A stretch of 60,977 nt of DNA from Rhodospirillales bacterium (GTDB taxonomy: Bacteria; Pseudomonadota; Alphaproteobacteria; CACIAM-22H2), in the NCBI GenBank assembly GCA_016794025.1, contig JAEUKX010000057.1, positions 1 to 60,977 on the forward strand, in the 5' to 3' direction. The notes under the pieces are model-generated. The model was not told where the DNA came from, searched no databases, and was given only the letters and a program-made list of their open reading frames with translations. Shown here piece by piece: positions 25,994 through 35,266 of the stretch (position 1 is its first letter; each line of letters begins with the position of its first letter). The position numbers and the translations under genes are program-made.

Positions 25994-26805
25994 GAAAGCA
26001 TCGCCTCATTGCAACGCTGCTTGTCGCCGGCGGAACCGTCGTGCAGACGCGCAAATTCAAGCCGACGAATGCCGTCGGAAACGCATTCACGGCGGTGGAC
26101 TTCTTCAACGGCTGGGCAGTCGACGAGATCGCCATTCTCGAGATATCGAGGGACCGAAGCGGGGTCGATCGGTTCATCGAGATCGTCGAGGAGCTTTCGC
26201 GAAGATGCTTCGTGCCTCTCAGTGTCGGCGGCAAGATCGAACAGGCCGAAGACGCGCTGCGATACGTGCGCGTCGGTGCCGATAAGGCAGTCGTGAACAC
26301 AGCGGCTTCCGACCGCCCGGAGCTGATTGCAGAAATTGCTGACGCAATCGGCCGGCAATCCCTCGTGGTGTCGATCGACGCGCGGCGGGACGAAAGCATG
26401 CCTTCGGGATATCGAGTGGTGGTGGATTGCGCGCGTCGCGACACGGATCGCGATGCACTGGCCTGGGCACAGGAGGCTGTCGAACGCGGCGCCGGCGAAC
26501 TGCTCGTCAATGCGGTCGAGAACGACGGGGACAAGCGGGGCTACGATATCGATCTGATGCGGATCGTTTCGGGCGGCACGCGCGTACCCCTGATCGCGAT
26601 GGGTGGTGTCGGCCGATGGGAACATCTCGTTGACGGCATTCGTCTCGGGGGAGCCGATGCCGTCGCGGCCGGAAACATCTTTCACTACACCGAACACAGC
26701 ACCAAGAAGGCCAAGGAGTTCCTCGCCGCGGCAGGCTTGCCGATGCGGCGAAGCTCCTTCTATAAGGTGGCGCTTCCGCGCCGACCTAAATACCGCCCGT
26801 TCTGA
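25990..26805 (+). CDS. hisF: HisF-like ammonia-channelling subunit (copy 2), catalytic Asp11 replaced
   Basis: A 271-residue HisF-family barrel. The Asp11 position is Leu (ATLLV instead of CLDV), while the Asp130 equivalent is kept in SIDAR. As for copy 1, this points to glutamine-derived ammonia transfer rather than histidine synthesis. GTG at 25990 overlaps the hisH stop. The following WbpG-type gene starts 19 bases downstream with its own ribosome-binding site. Confidence 0.88.
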   Translation: MRKHRLIATLLVAGGTVVQTRKFKPTNAVGNAFTAVDFFNGWAVDEIAILEISRDRSGVDRFIEIVEELSRRCFVPLSVGGKIEQAEDALRYVRVGADKAVVNTAASDRPELIAEIADAIGRQSLVVSIDARRDESMPSGYRVVVDCARRDTDRDALAWAQEAVERGAGELLVNAVENDGDKRGYDIDLMRIVSGGTRVPLIAMGGVGRWEHLVDGIRLGGADAVAAGNIFHYTEHSTKKAKEFLAAAGLPMRRSSFYKVALPRRPKYRPF

Positions 26806-26824
26806 CCGACTCCGGAGTTAGGAA

Positions 26825-28090
26825 ATGCACTACTGCCAGCGTTGCGTCTATCCGGCCAATGCGCGTCCAGGGCTCGTGCTTGACGAGCACGGAGTCTGCT
26901 CCGGTTGCCGTCTTGCGGAGAGCCGGCCGTCGATTGACTGGAGCAGTCGCGAGAAGGCCCTTCGGGATCTGCTCGAGGAGTACAAGGCTCGCCAGCGCGA
27001 GAAGGGAAATCCTTACGACTGCATCATTCCCGTTTCGGGCGGCAAGGACAGTACCTATCAGGTCTGGTTGATGCGCGAACGATATGGAATGAATCCGCTG
27101 CTGGTCAGCTACAACCACGCATTCAACACCGCGATCGGCATTCGTAACCTGACGAATCTCGTGAAGCGGATGGATTGCAACCTTATCCGGTTCACCACCG
27201 CGCCCGGTTCGGCGATCCGCATTGCCCGTCACATGCTCCGCAAGGTCGGTGATGTGACCTGGCACTACCACGCGGGGATCATGACATTCCCGATCCGCAC
27301 CGCGGTACAGTACGACGTACCGCTCATCGTCTGGGGCGAGCACGGATTCAGTGAGCTCGTGGGCATGCACAACTACGATGACTTTGTCGAGTTCACGAAG
27401 AAAAAGCGCCAGGAACATGACATGCGCGGCTTCGAGCCGGAGGATATTCTCGAGGAAGGCGATTCCGGCCTGACACGTTACGATCTGGCACCGTTCTTCT
27501 ACCCGAATGACGAGGATATCGAGCGCGTGGGTATCCGAGGCATCTACCTGTCGAACTACATGGAATGGGACGGCAAGAAGCATGCGGAGTTCGTCATCGA
27601 GAATCTCGGTTTCGAAACCGCCCAGTCGCGCGAACGGACATTCAATCTTTACGACAAGCTCGACGACATCCATGCGAACGGGCTGCACGACTATCTCAAG
27701 TACCTCAAGTTCGGATATGGCCGGGCGACGGATGAGGCGAGTTTCGAAATCCGGCGCGGCCGCATGACGCGAGAGGAAGGCATCGAAATGGCTGCGAAGT
27801 ACGACGCAGCCCGTCCCTCGGACATGGACATCTTCCTGCGCGAGGCCGGCATGACGGAGGCGGAGTTCCTTTCCAGCATCGAACATCTTCGCGATACCTC
27901 GATCTGGGAGAAGACTGCAGACGGCAAGTGGCGCGCGCGCGATAGCGTTGCAAATCACCGAAATGATCCCGGCGTGGAGGCCGTACGCCTGCCGATGGGC
28001 GAGAACCGGACTTCCTATATCCGAACGCCGTCGCGCGAAGGCGCACGCTACATGACGGGCGCAGTTCAGACGGACTACGTGATTCTCTGA
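26825..28090 (+). CDS. wbpG: N-acetyl sugar amidotransferase, WbpG/PseA family (copy 3)
   Basis: A 421-residue family member with cysteines C4, C7, C25 and C28 and an intact PP-loop SGGKDS at 71-76. Overall it is closer in pattern to copy 2 than to copy 1 (for example MNPLLVSYN here against MTPLLVSYN in copy 2). With hisH and hisF copy 2 it forms a full amidation set inside the pseudaminic acid genes, so an acetamidino nonulosonic acid such as Pse5Ac7Am is a reasonable product. GGAG at 26814-26817 serves as ribosome-binding site. Confidence 0.9.
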   Translation: MHYCQRCVYPANARPGLVLDEHGVCSGCRLAESRPSIDWSSREKALRDLLEEYKARQREKGNPYDCIIPVSGGKDSTYQVWLMRERYGMNPLLVSYNHAFNTAIGIRNLTNLVKRMDCNLIRFTTAPGSAIRIARHMLRKVGDVTWHYHAGIMTFPIRTAVQYDVPLIVWGEHGFSELVGMHNYDDFVEFTKKKRQEHDMRGFEPEDILEEGDSGLTRYDLAPFFYPNDEDIERVGIRGIYLSNYMEWDGKKHAEFVIENLGFETAQSRERTFNLYDKLDDIHANGLHDYLKYLKFGYGRATDEASFEIRRGRMTREEGIEMAAKYDAARPSDMDIFLREAGMTEAEFLSSIEHLRDTSIWEKTADGKWRARDSVANHRNDPGVEAVRLPMGENRTSYIRTPSREGARYMTGAVQTDYVIL

Positions 28091-28113
28091 TCTCTCAGAA
28101 AAGGCGGCATCCC

Positions 28114-28740
28114 TTGTCCAATTCAAATTTCCAGATCGAGCGCTGGCGGGGTGACTTCGGCAATGCATATGTTGCCCGCAACCAGCCGACCGAGGAGATT
28201 GTCGGCATCATGGAGCGCGTTTTCCGCCGCGTGCTGCAGTCGACGCGTACTCCGCCGGCAAGCATTCTCGAAGTCGGCTGCAATATCGGCATCAATCTGC
28301 GCGCGATACGCCGCTTTGCCGGAGCGGAGCTCTTCGCGGTGGAGCCAAACGCCAAGGCACGCGAAGTCGTCCTGAAGGACGGCGTTCTGGATGCCGCACA
28401 CCTTGCCGATGCCTGGGGGTCTGCATTGCCGCATCCCGACTCGAGCATGGATTTCGTTTTCACGAGTGGTGTCCTGATCCACATCCCTGAGCCGGCACTG
28501 CAAGATACCATGCGCGAGATCCATCGGACGAGCCGACGATATATCGCTTGCCTCGAGTATTTCTCGCGCGATCCGCAAACAATCAGGTATCGCGGGGAGA
28601 GCGACATGCTCTTCAAGAGGGACTTTGGCGGCCTCTATCTCGACATGTTCCCTGATCTGAAGATCGTGGACGACGGCTTTTTCTGGCGCCGTTCGACGGG
28701 CGTGGACGACCTGACCTGGTGCCTGCTCGAAAAGGCTTGA
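28114..28740 (+). CDS. Pseudaminic acid biosynthesis-associated methylase
   Basis: A 208-residue SAM-dependent methyltransferase that matches in layout the pseudaminic acid-associated methylase family: the N-terminal RWRGDFGNAY segment followed by ILEVGCNIGINLRAI. The reaction of this family is not firmly established; methylation of Pse or of its carrier is assumed from neighbourhoods. The start is TTG at 28114, supported by AAGGCGG at 28101-28107 with 6 bases spacing. Confidence 0.85.
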   Translation: MSNSNFQIERWRGDFGNAYVARNQPTEEIVGIMERVFRRVLQSTRTPPASILEVGCNIGINLRAIRRFAGAELFAVEPNAKAREVVLKDGVLDAAHLADAWGSALPHPDSSMDFVFTSGVLIHIPEPALQDTMREIHRTSRRYIACLEYFSRDPQTIRYRGESDMLFKRDFGGLYLDMFPDLKIVDDGFFWRRSTGVDDLTWCLLEKA

Positions 28741-28762
28741 ATCGTTCGCGTTCCACGCGGGC

Positions 28763-30319
28763 ATGACGCGCGTTCCCTTCACCATCCAAGCGGTCGCCGA
28801 CGAGGCGAACTGGCGCAGGGACCTCGCATGGCCCCTTGCGCCTGAGCGACGCGCCGACATTGCCGAACGGACAGTGACGGCGCTTCGCGCTTGGCGAAAG
28901 ACGCTGGTCAGCGCAACCGACAAGGAAATTGCCGATCTGGCCTCCTTGCACTTGCTGACGATCGGCGCGCGCGCCGCTCTCTATGCACACGAGCTTTCTG
29001 CGGCCGAGTTGGCGAACCTGAAGTTGACGGGTTCGCGGCCGGAGCTGGCGGCGCTACGGGACGGCACATCTCTCGCAGCCCCGCGGCGCGAATTCTTCGA
29101 GGCGCCCCGCCGCAGCCGTATCCCCTTTGCCCGTACATTGCGCGCGATCCGGAACGCGCGTCGGTGGACTCCGCTTCACCGACTTGCACGCGCGGTTCTG
29201 ACGCCTGAGGCACACGTGCTCAGTACCGGCGGCCTGCTGATCGCGGCCGCCGACGGCCGTTCCCTCTCGTATGCGTCGCCAAGCGAGATGATCGGTCAGG
29301 CTCGTCTGACCGCTGCGCCGGCGCGAGCGGATGCCGCCACGCTGGCTGCCACATGGGCAAGATTTCTCGTGACGGAGCTGGATGTCCCGGAACGGCTCCG
29401 CGAGCGCGCGTCGAATCTTGTGCGCCTCCAGTCCGAGCCGGCCCTTGCACGTGCCGATACCGATCTAGCCGGGCTTTCGACAGTGCGCGATCTGCCGCGC
29501 AACGCCTGGGCCGGGAGTGCCGGAAGTTACGCTACGCGCGCGATCGGCATCGAGATTCTGCGCCGGGGCGGCAGTGTGCGCCGGTTCGCGCATGGCGGTG
29601 CCGTCGGACTCGACGACTATGGCGCGACGCATGCGCTTGTCGACATGGCGGCGACAAGTCACTACACGGTCGCGACTGAAGGCGTGCTGTCCCTTCTCGG
29701 TGAATCGGCGATCGAATCTGCATTCGACGGAGCTGCACCCCGGTTCGAAGCGGCTCGCGGCGATCCGAAGTTTCGTGCGGTCGCACGTCGAGGAAGGCCG
29801 CGACCGGCAGGCCGGCCGACAATTCTCTACGTTGGTACGGCATTTTCGGGGCCGCTCGTTCATGTCCCGCCGATTCCACCCGATGCGATCTATCTTGACT
29901 GGCAATGCCGCCTGATGGACTCGCTTGCAGCACTGGACGCCGATGTATGGTGCAAGCCGCATCCTGAAAATCCGGTCCTGAGTGGCGCACAGCCGCTGCC
30001 GGCCCTTTACCCGGCCATGGACACGTCGTTCGGCGAGGCACTTGCGCGGGCCGACATCGTCGTTTTCGACTATTGCCTTAGCACGAGCTTTTGGGAGGCG
30101 GTGTGTTCGGATCGTCCGATCATACTTATGGATCTGGCCGGATCGCGTTGGCGCCCGCAGGTGCGAGCGATGATCGACCGACGTTGTCGGCGGATCGCCG
30201 TATCGCACGATTCAGCCAACCGACCGCAATTCGATCCGGCCGAACTGGCGGATGCTGTTTCAGTCACTCGCAACGCCGATCCGAGTGAATTCCGCCGACT
30301 GCTTGCCGGCGATGCTTAG
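28763..30319 (+). CDS. Putative surface-carbohydrate glycosyltransferase, GT-B-like C-terminal half
   Basis: A 518-residue protein. The first 340 residues have no recognised family. The C-terminal part has VWCKPHPENP and DIVVFDYCLSTSFWEAVCSDRP, patterns of KpsS-like or CDP-glycerol transferase-type GT-B enzymes. Its position between Pse genes suggests it transfers pseudaminic acid or a derivative. No signal peptide or membrane segment is seen. The start ATG at 28763 has no strong ribosome-binding site. Confidence 0.55.
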   Translation: MTRVPFTIQAVADEANWRRDLAWPLAPERRADIAERTVTALRAWRKTLVSATDKEIADLASLHLLTIGARAALYAHELSAAELANLKLTGSRPELAALRDGTSLAAPRREFFEAPRRSRIPFARTLRAIRNARRWTPLHRLARAVLTPEAHVLSTGGLLIAAADGRSLSYASPSEMIGQARLTAAPARADAATLAATWARFLVTELDVPERLRERASNLVRLQSEPALARADTDLAGLSTVRDLPRNAWAGSAGSYATRAIGIEILRRGGSVRRFAHGGAVGLDDYGATHALVDMAATSHYTVATEGVLSLLGESAIESAFDGAAPRFEAARGDPKFRAVARRGRPRPAGRPTILYVGTAFSGPLVHVPPIPPDAIYLDWQCRLMDSLAALDADVWCKPHPENPVLSGAQPLPALYPAMDTSFGEALARADIVVFDYCLSTSFWEAVCSDRPIILMDLAGSRWRPQVRAMIDRRCRRIAVSHDSANRPQFDPAELADAVSVTRNADPSEFRRLLAGDA

Positions 30320-30338
30320 AAGCGACGAGGAAAGCCCG

Positions 30339-31535
30339 ATGGCACCCGCATATCTGCCCTATGGCCGCCAGTCGATCGATGACGATGACGTGCGTGCGGT
30401 CGCCGAAGCACTGCGCGGCGACTATCTGACGACCGGCCCGCTCGTTGCGGCATTCGAGAAGGATTTTTCCGCAAAGACCGGCGCGCCGCACGCCGTCGCC
30501 TGCTCGAACGGTACGGCAGGACTTCATCTTGCGGCGATGGCGATGGGGCTTGGGCCAGGCGACGCAGCCATCGTGCCGACAATGACGTTTCTGGCGACGG
30601 CCAACTGCGTGCGATATGTCGGGGCCGACGTAGTCTTCGCCGATGTCGATCCCTCTACCGGATTGATCACGCCTGAAACGGCAGCTGCGGCACTTGCAAG
30701 GGCGAGCGGAAGGCGTGTGAAGGCGCTGTTCGTCGTCCATCTGAATGGACAGTGCGCCGACATGCCGGCACTTGCGGCATTTGCGAAGGAGAACGGACTG
30801 CTCCTCGTCGAGGATGCGTGCCACGCGCTGGGCGGAGAGGTTGCAGGCACGCCGGTCGGCTCCTGCGCATTTGGCAACTTCGCGGTGTTCTCCCTGCATC
30901 CAGTCAAGACCGCCACGATGGGCGAGGGGGGCGTCGTGACGACAGCCGACCCGGATCTTGATCGGCTGATGCGTCGATATCGCAGTCACGGGATGGAGCG
31001 CGACCCTGCCTTCTTTACAAGCCGTCCGGACGGATTCGACGCCGATGGTTCCGCCAATCCCTGGTACTACGAGATGGAGGCGCCGGGTTACAACTACCGG
31101 GCAACCGACTTCCAATGCGCACTGGGCCGCAGCCAGCTCTCCAAACTCGACCGGTTTGTTGCACGACGCGCGGAACTCGTCGCACGCTACCGCACCCGGC
31201 TTGAGGGGCTGGCGCCGCTTGCGGCGCCTCTCGGACTTCTTCCGGGGAGCCGTCCCGGCTGGCACCTGTGTCCGGCCCTGATCGATTTCAAGGCTGCCGG
31301 AAAATCCCGCGGCAAGGTCATGCGCGAACTTTCCGCGCTCGGGATTGGTAGTCAGGTACACTATTTCCCTGTTCATCGGCAGCCCTACTACCGCCGAATC
31401 GATCCGGTCTTGCGGCTGCCGGGTGCCGAAGCGTATTACGAGCGTGTGCTGAGCCTGCCGCTATTCTACGGGATGGCGGACGAGGACGTTGATCGAGTCG
31501 TCGGAGCGCTTGCTTCCGTGCTGGGCGCGCAATAA
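30339..31535 (+). CDS. pseC: UDP-4-amino-4,6-dideoxy-GlcNAc-type aminotransferase (PseC-like)
   Basis: A 398-residue DegT-family aminotransferase. The PLP lysine is K190 in FSLHPVKTATMGEGG, and D159 in LVEDACHAL binds the pyridine nitrogen. The length and motif style match PseC, which aminates the 4-keto product of PseB. ATG at 30339 follows GAGGAAA at 30326-30332; an ATG at 30312 would overlap the previous stop. It is followed by pseG-pseH. Confidence 0.88.
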   Translation: MAPAYLPYGRQSIDDDDVRAVAEALRGDYLTTGPLVAAFEKDFSAKTGAPHAVACSNGTAGLHLAAMAMGLGPGDAAIVPTMTFLATANCVRYVGADVVFADVDPSTGLITPETAAAALARASGRRVKALFVVHLNGQCADMPALAAFAKENGLLLVEDACHALGGEVAGTPVGSCAFGNFAVFSLHPVKTATMGEGGVVTTADPDLDRLMRRYRSHGMERDPAFFTSRPDGFDADGSANPWYYEMEAPGYNYRATDFQCALGRSQLSKLDRFVARRAELVARYRTRLEGLAPLAAPLGLLPGSRPGWHLCPALIDFKAAGKSRGKVMRELSALGIGSQVHYFPVHRQPYYRRIDPVLRLPGAEAYYERVLSLPLFYGMADEDVDRVVGALASVLGAQ

Positions 31536-31541
31536 TCGGCA

Positions 31542-33002
31542 ATGCCCCGACGGGCAATCCTCCGCTTCGACCTGTCGAGCGAGATCGGCGCGGGCCATGC
31601 CATGCGCACGCTCGCGCTGGGTCGTGCCCTCCGCGATCTTGGTGTGGAGTGCATGGTCGCGCTTGGCCCCCGTTCGGATATGGCGGGCTTTCCGGAAGAT
31701 TCGATCGCGGTACGCCATCTGCCCGACGACTCCTCGGCCGGCCTGCGCTCCGCCTTCCCGGAGGGCTGCGATATTCTGGTAATCGACAGTTACTCACTGG
31801 GATCGAAATTCCAGTCCGAATGCAGGAACTGGGCGGGAAAAATCGTTGCGCTTGATGATGCGCCGGTTCGGCAGCATGACTGCGATGTTCTTGTCGATGC
31901 GACACCTGGGCGAACTTCCGATGACTACGCCGGCCTTGTTCCACCCAGTGCATTGATCTGCGCTGGAGCAGACTATGCGCCGCTCAGGCCGGAGTTCCTT
32001 CGCGTGCGTCACGAGCCGCGGGAAGCTTGTGGTGGCCGGGTCCTGGTCGGTTTTGGCGCAAGCGATCCCGGCAACTTCTCTGAACCCGCGATTGATGTCG
32101 TGCGCGCTGCCGGTCTGACTGCGCGCGTGATCATCGGGCGCCTCGCGCCGCACGGGAAGGCGCTGCGCGAAAGGTATGAAGCGGATCCGCAGGTCGAACT
32201 GCGGATCAGTCCCGTGAACGTTGCGGCCGAGATGGCCGAGTGTGCAATGGCGGTTGGCGCGGCCGGAGTTTCGGCTCTTGAGAGGTGCTGCCTGGCTCTC
32301 GCGTCAGTCGTCGTGCCGATTGTGAGAAATCAACATGACAACGCCAATGCGCTTGATCGCCTTGGTGCTGCAATACGCCTCGGCGCGGAGGGGCCATTGG
32401 ATCTTATGTCCCGGTTGCCAGCTGCGCTCGCACGTCTGTGTACCGAACAAGAAGAGATCTCCCATCGCGCCGCCGAGATCTGCGATGGATATGGCGCGAT
32501 CCGGATCGCAGCGGCCGCCGGTGGCCTTTCGACGCGAGATGGCCGGATCGTAACGATGCGACCCGTGCGTGCGAGCGACTCTGCCGCGATTCTCGCTTGG
32601 CAACGCGCACCGGAGGTCCGCCGATATGCCCGCAATCCGGACCCACCGACGACGGAGGGTCACACGCGCTGGTTCGGTGAACGGCTTTCGGATCCAATGC
32701 GGCTTTTCGAGATTGCGCAGGTCGGAGGGCAGGCCGCAGGCGTGATACGTCTTGACCGGCGCAGATCCCGCGACGCCGGGACGCTGCCATGCTACGAGGT
32801 ATCGATCTATACTGTGCCGGGCATGACCGGAATCGGCGTGGGCAAGGCAATGCTCGCGTATGCGCGAGCCGCACTTCCGTGGGCCCGTCTCGAAGCGGAG
32901 GTTCTGCGCGGAAATGAGGCCTCGCATGCCCTGTTCACTGCCGCCGGCTTTGTCCGGCATGGCGACCGCTACGATTGCGAACCGATCTGGAAATCATCAT
33001 GA
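31542..33002 (+). CDS. pseG: PseG hydrolase fused to GNAT acetyltransferase (PseG-PseH fusion)
   Basis: A 486-residue two-domain protein. Residues 1 to about 335 are PseG-like (UDP-2,4-diacetamido-2,4,6-trideoxy-altropyranose hydrolase), with the N-terminal signature IGAGHAMRTL and catalytic His19. Residues from about 340 are a GNAT acetyltransferase domain (RDGRIVTMRPV, then GIGVGKAML), which could be the PseH step that N-acetylates C4. The reading frame runs through without a break. So two consecutive pathway steps are on one polypeptide. It overlaps pseI by 4 bases. Confidence 0.88.
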   Translation: MPRRAILRFDLSSEIGAGHAMRTLALGRALRDLGVECMVALGPRSDMAGFPEDSIAVRHLPDDSSAGLRSAFPEGCDILVIDSYSLGSKFQSECRNWAGKIVALDDAPVRQHDCDVLVDATPGRTSDDYAGLVPPSALICAGADYAPLRPEFLRVRHEPREACGGRVLVGFGASDPGNFSEPAIDVVRAAGLTARVIIGRLAPHGKALRERYEADPQVELRISPVNVAAEMAECAMAVGAAGVSALERCCLALASVVVPIVRNQHDNANALDRLGAAIRLGAEGPLDLMSRLPAALARLCTEQEEISHRAAEICDGYGAIRIAAAAGGLSTRDGRIVTMRPVRASDSAAILAWQRAPEVRRYARNPDPPTTEGHTRWFGERLSDPMRLFEIAQVGGQAAGVIRLDRRRSRDAGTLPCYEVSIYTVPGMTGIGVGKAMLAYARAALPWARLEAEVLRGNEASHALFTAAGFVRHGDRYDCEPIWKSS

Positions 33003-34060
33003 GCCTCGAGATGGAAATGAAGATCGCCGATCGATCGATCGGCCCTGGTCATCCGCCCTATGTCATCGCCGAGCTTTCGGGTAACCACAATGGCCAGCTG
33101 GATCAGGCATTCCGGCTGATGGAGGCCGCGAAGGCCACCGGTGCCGACGCGGTGAAACTCCAGACCTATACTGCAGACACGATCACGATTGACATCGATC
33201 GACCGGAGTTCCGCATCTCAGGCGGACCTTGGGACGGAAGGCGTCTCTATGAACTCTATCAGGAAGCGCACACGCCTTGGGAATGGCACGAGGCCCTGTT
33301 CGCGAAAGGGCGGGAGATCGGCATTTCCGTCTTTTCGTCACCGTTCGATTTTACCGCTGTCGACTTCCTCGAGAAGCTCGGCGCGCCGGCGTACAAGATC
33401 GCGTCATTCGAATGCATCGACCTGCCGCTGATCCGTAGATGTGCGGCGACCGGGAAACCTCTGATCATCTCGACGGGACTTGCATCGTTGGACGAGGTCG
33501 GCGAGGCGGTGGAAGCCGCGCGTGCAGGCGGTGCCAAGGATATTGTCCTGCTCCATTGCGTCAGCGCCTACCCGGCACCGGCCAGCCAGTACAACCTGCG
33601 CCGAATGCCGGAGCTCAGCCGGCATTTTGGCACCAATGCCGGCCTGTCCGATCATACGCTGGGTACGACCACGGCCATTGCCGCGACAACGCTTGGGGCG
33701 GTTCTCATCGAGAAGCATTTCACGCTCTCGCGCGCTGACGGCGGACCCGATTCGGGATTCTCTCTCGAGCCCGCGGAGTTTTCGCGTCTTGTCTCGGACG
33801 TGCGCGAAGCCTGGCAGGGATTGGGAGACGGTGCGTTCGTACGCCAGTCGGCCGAGGAGCCGAATGCGATCTTTCGTCGCTCGCTTTATGTCGTGTCCGA
33901 CATGCGCGAGGGCGACGTCTTCACCCCACAGAACCTGCGCTCGATCCGGCCTGGGTACGGATTGATGCCGAAGCACTACGACTCGATCCTCGGTCGAAAG
34001 GCAACGCGTGACATTCCGCGTGGCACGCCGGTCCAATGGGAACTCGTCTCAAATGCGTGA
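32999..34060 (+). CDS. pseI: Pseudaminic acid synthase (PseI)
   Basis: A 353-residue NeuB-family synthase of the PseI subtype: VIAELSGNHNGQL, then EAHTPWEWHE and VFSSPFD, typical of PseI. EKHFTLSR is present, unlike in the divergent NeuB at 23585. It condenses PEP with the 2,4-diacetamido altrose sugar to pseudaminic acid. A C-terminal SAF domain follows. ATG at 32999 overlaps the pseG stop. Confidence 0.94.
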   Translation: MSLEMEMKIADRSIGPGHPPYVIAELSGNHNGQLDQAFRLMEAAKATGADAVKLQTYTADTITIDIDRPEFRISGGPWDGRRLYELYQEAHTPWEWHEALFAKGREIGISVFSSPFDFTAVDFLEKLGAPAYKIASFECIDLPLIRRCAATGKPLIISTGLASLDEVGEAVEAARAGGAKDIVLLHCVSAYPAPASQYNLRRMPELSRHFGTNAGLSDHTLGTTTAIAATTLGAVLIEKHFTLSRADGGPDSGFSLEPAEFSRLVSDVREAWQGLGDGAFVRQSAEEPNAIFRRSLYVVSDMREGDVFTPQNLRSIRPGYGLMPKHYDSILGRKATRDIPRGTPVQWELVSNA

Positions 34061-35252
34061 GGTCTCACGCGCTCGCGCTTTCATGCTCGGATTGGTGGCA
34101 ACGGGCCTCGCCTCTCTGGCCGGTCTTGCCATAGTCGAAATCGGTCTTCGACTTTTCGACTATTCGCGTCCGCCGTTCTATCGCTATGACGCGCAAACCG
34201 GGACTTCCCATCGCCCGAACGCGGAAGGCTGGTACGAGCGCGAAGATCTTATCCGTATCCGCATCAATTCGAACGGACTGCGTGGCCCCGAGATCCCTGT
34301 CGTGAAGCCCAGGGATGCCTTTCGGATTGCCATACTCGGCGATTCCTTTGCGGAAGGATTTCAGGTCACTTTCGACGCCCGGCTCTCGAAAGTGATGGAA
34401 GACGCAATTGCCGCTTCCTGCGCCCCCGAAGGGCGGCGTGTCGAAGTACTCAACTTCGGCGTTTCCGGCTACGGTCAGGCTCGCGAGCTTCTGATGTTTC
34501 GCACCTACGTCAGGGCTTATTCGCCCGATCTCGTGCTCGTGCTCTTCCACGGCGGAAACGACTTCCGGAACAATTCAAAGGAAATGGAGCACGCGCCATT
34601 CAACCCTTACTTCGTGTTCGGCGAGGACGGCAAGCTTGTCCTCGACCGTTCGAAGATGGATACGCCCGCTTTCGCCCGAAAGCTGCGCTGGTCCAACCTG
34701 AGGAACGAGATCGTCAAGCACGTACGTTTCCTGCAGGTCCTGCAGGACTACTACGAGCGGACAATCATCCAGCAGGAAACCGCGGCCGCCGAGGCAGACG
34801 GCATCGATCCCTCTGTAACCAACGTGCGCACGCTCGCCGTGGCCCCGCCCGGCAACGATGTCGAAGCTCGCGCATGGGCGTTGACCGAAGCGCATTTCCG
34901 GCTGATCCAGGAAGAGGTGAAGGCATTCACCGGCCGGCCGCTCTGGGTTGCCAATGTTCCGCCGGCACTGGCGGTCTACCCGGACAAGGTGGAGCGCGCA
35001 CGACAGCTGGCCGGACTCGGTCTGGAAGATGCTGACTATGTCGAACGGCGGCTTTCCGCACTCTTCGCGCGCGAGGGAATCAAGTTCTCCCCGCTTACTG
35101 CGTCCCTGCGCGAGGAAGCAGAAAGAAGCGGTAGGGATCTCCACCACTTCGAGTATCGCGGCGGCCTTGGCGGCCATTGGAATGCGCGGGCGCACGGCGT
35201 GGCGGGACGCCGCATCGCAAACGACCTTTGCGCCGCAGGCGCGTTCAGATAG
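34053..35252 (+). CDS. Membrane-anchored SGNH/GDSL-type hydrolase or acetyltransferase
   Basis: A 399-residue protein with one N-terminal membrane segment (about residues 10-29) and an SGNH domain outside: S98 in ILGDSF, the glycine block in FGVSGYG, N169 in GGND, and a C-terminal HWNARAH that holds the likely catalytic histidine. These enzymes either remove or add acyl groups on glycans, as in alginate acetylation by AlgJ/AlgX. A periplasmic O-acetyl-handling role is inference. The ATG overlaps the pseI stop. Confidence 0.75.
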   Translation: MREVSRARAFMLGLVATGLASLAGLAIVEIGLRLFDYSRPPFYRYDAQTGTSHRPNAEGWYEREDLIRIRINSNGLRGPEIPVVKPRDAFRIAILGDSFAEGFQVTFDARLSKVMEDAIAASCAPEGRRVEVLNFGVSGYGQARELLMFRTYVRAYSPDLVLVLFHGGNDFRNNSKEMEHAPFNPYFVFGEDGKLVLDRSKMDTPAFARKLRWSNLRNEIVKHVRFLQVLQDYYERTIIQQETAAAEADGIDPSVTNVRTLAVAPPGNDVEARAWALTEAHFRLIQEEVKAFTGRPLWVANVPPALAVYPDKVERARQLAGLGLEDADYVERRLSALFAREGIKFSPLTASLREEAERSGRDLHHFEYRGGLGGHWNARAHGVAGRRIANDLCAAGAFR

Positions 35253-35266
35253 GAAAGACAGTGCGG

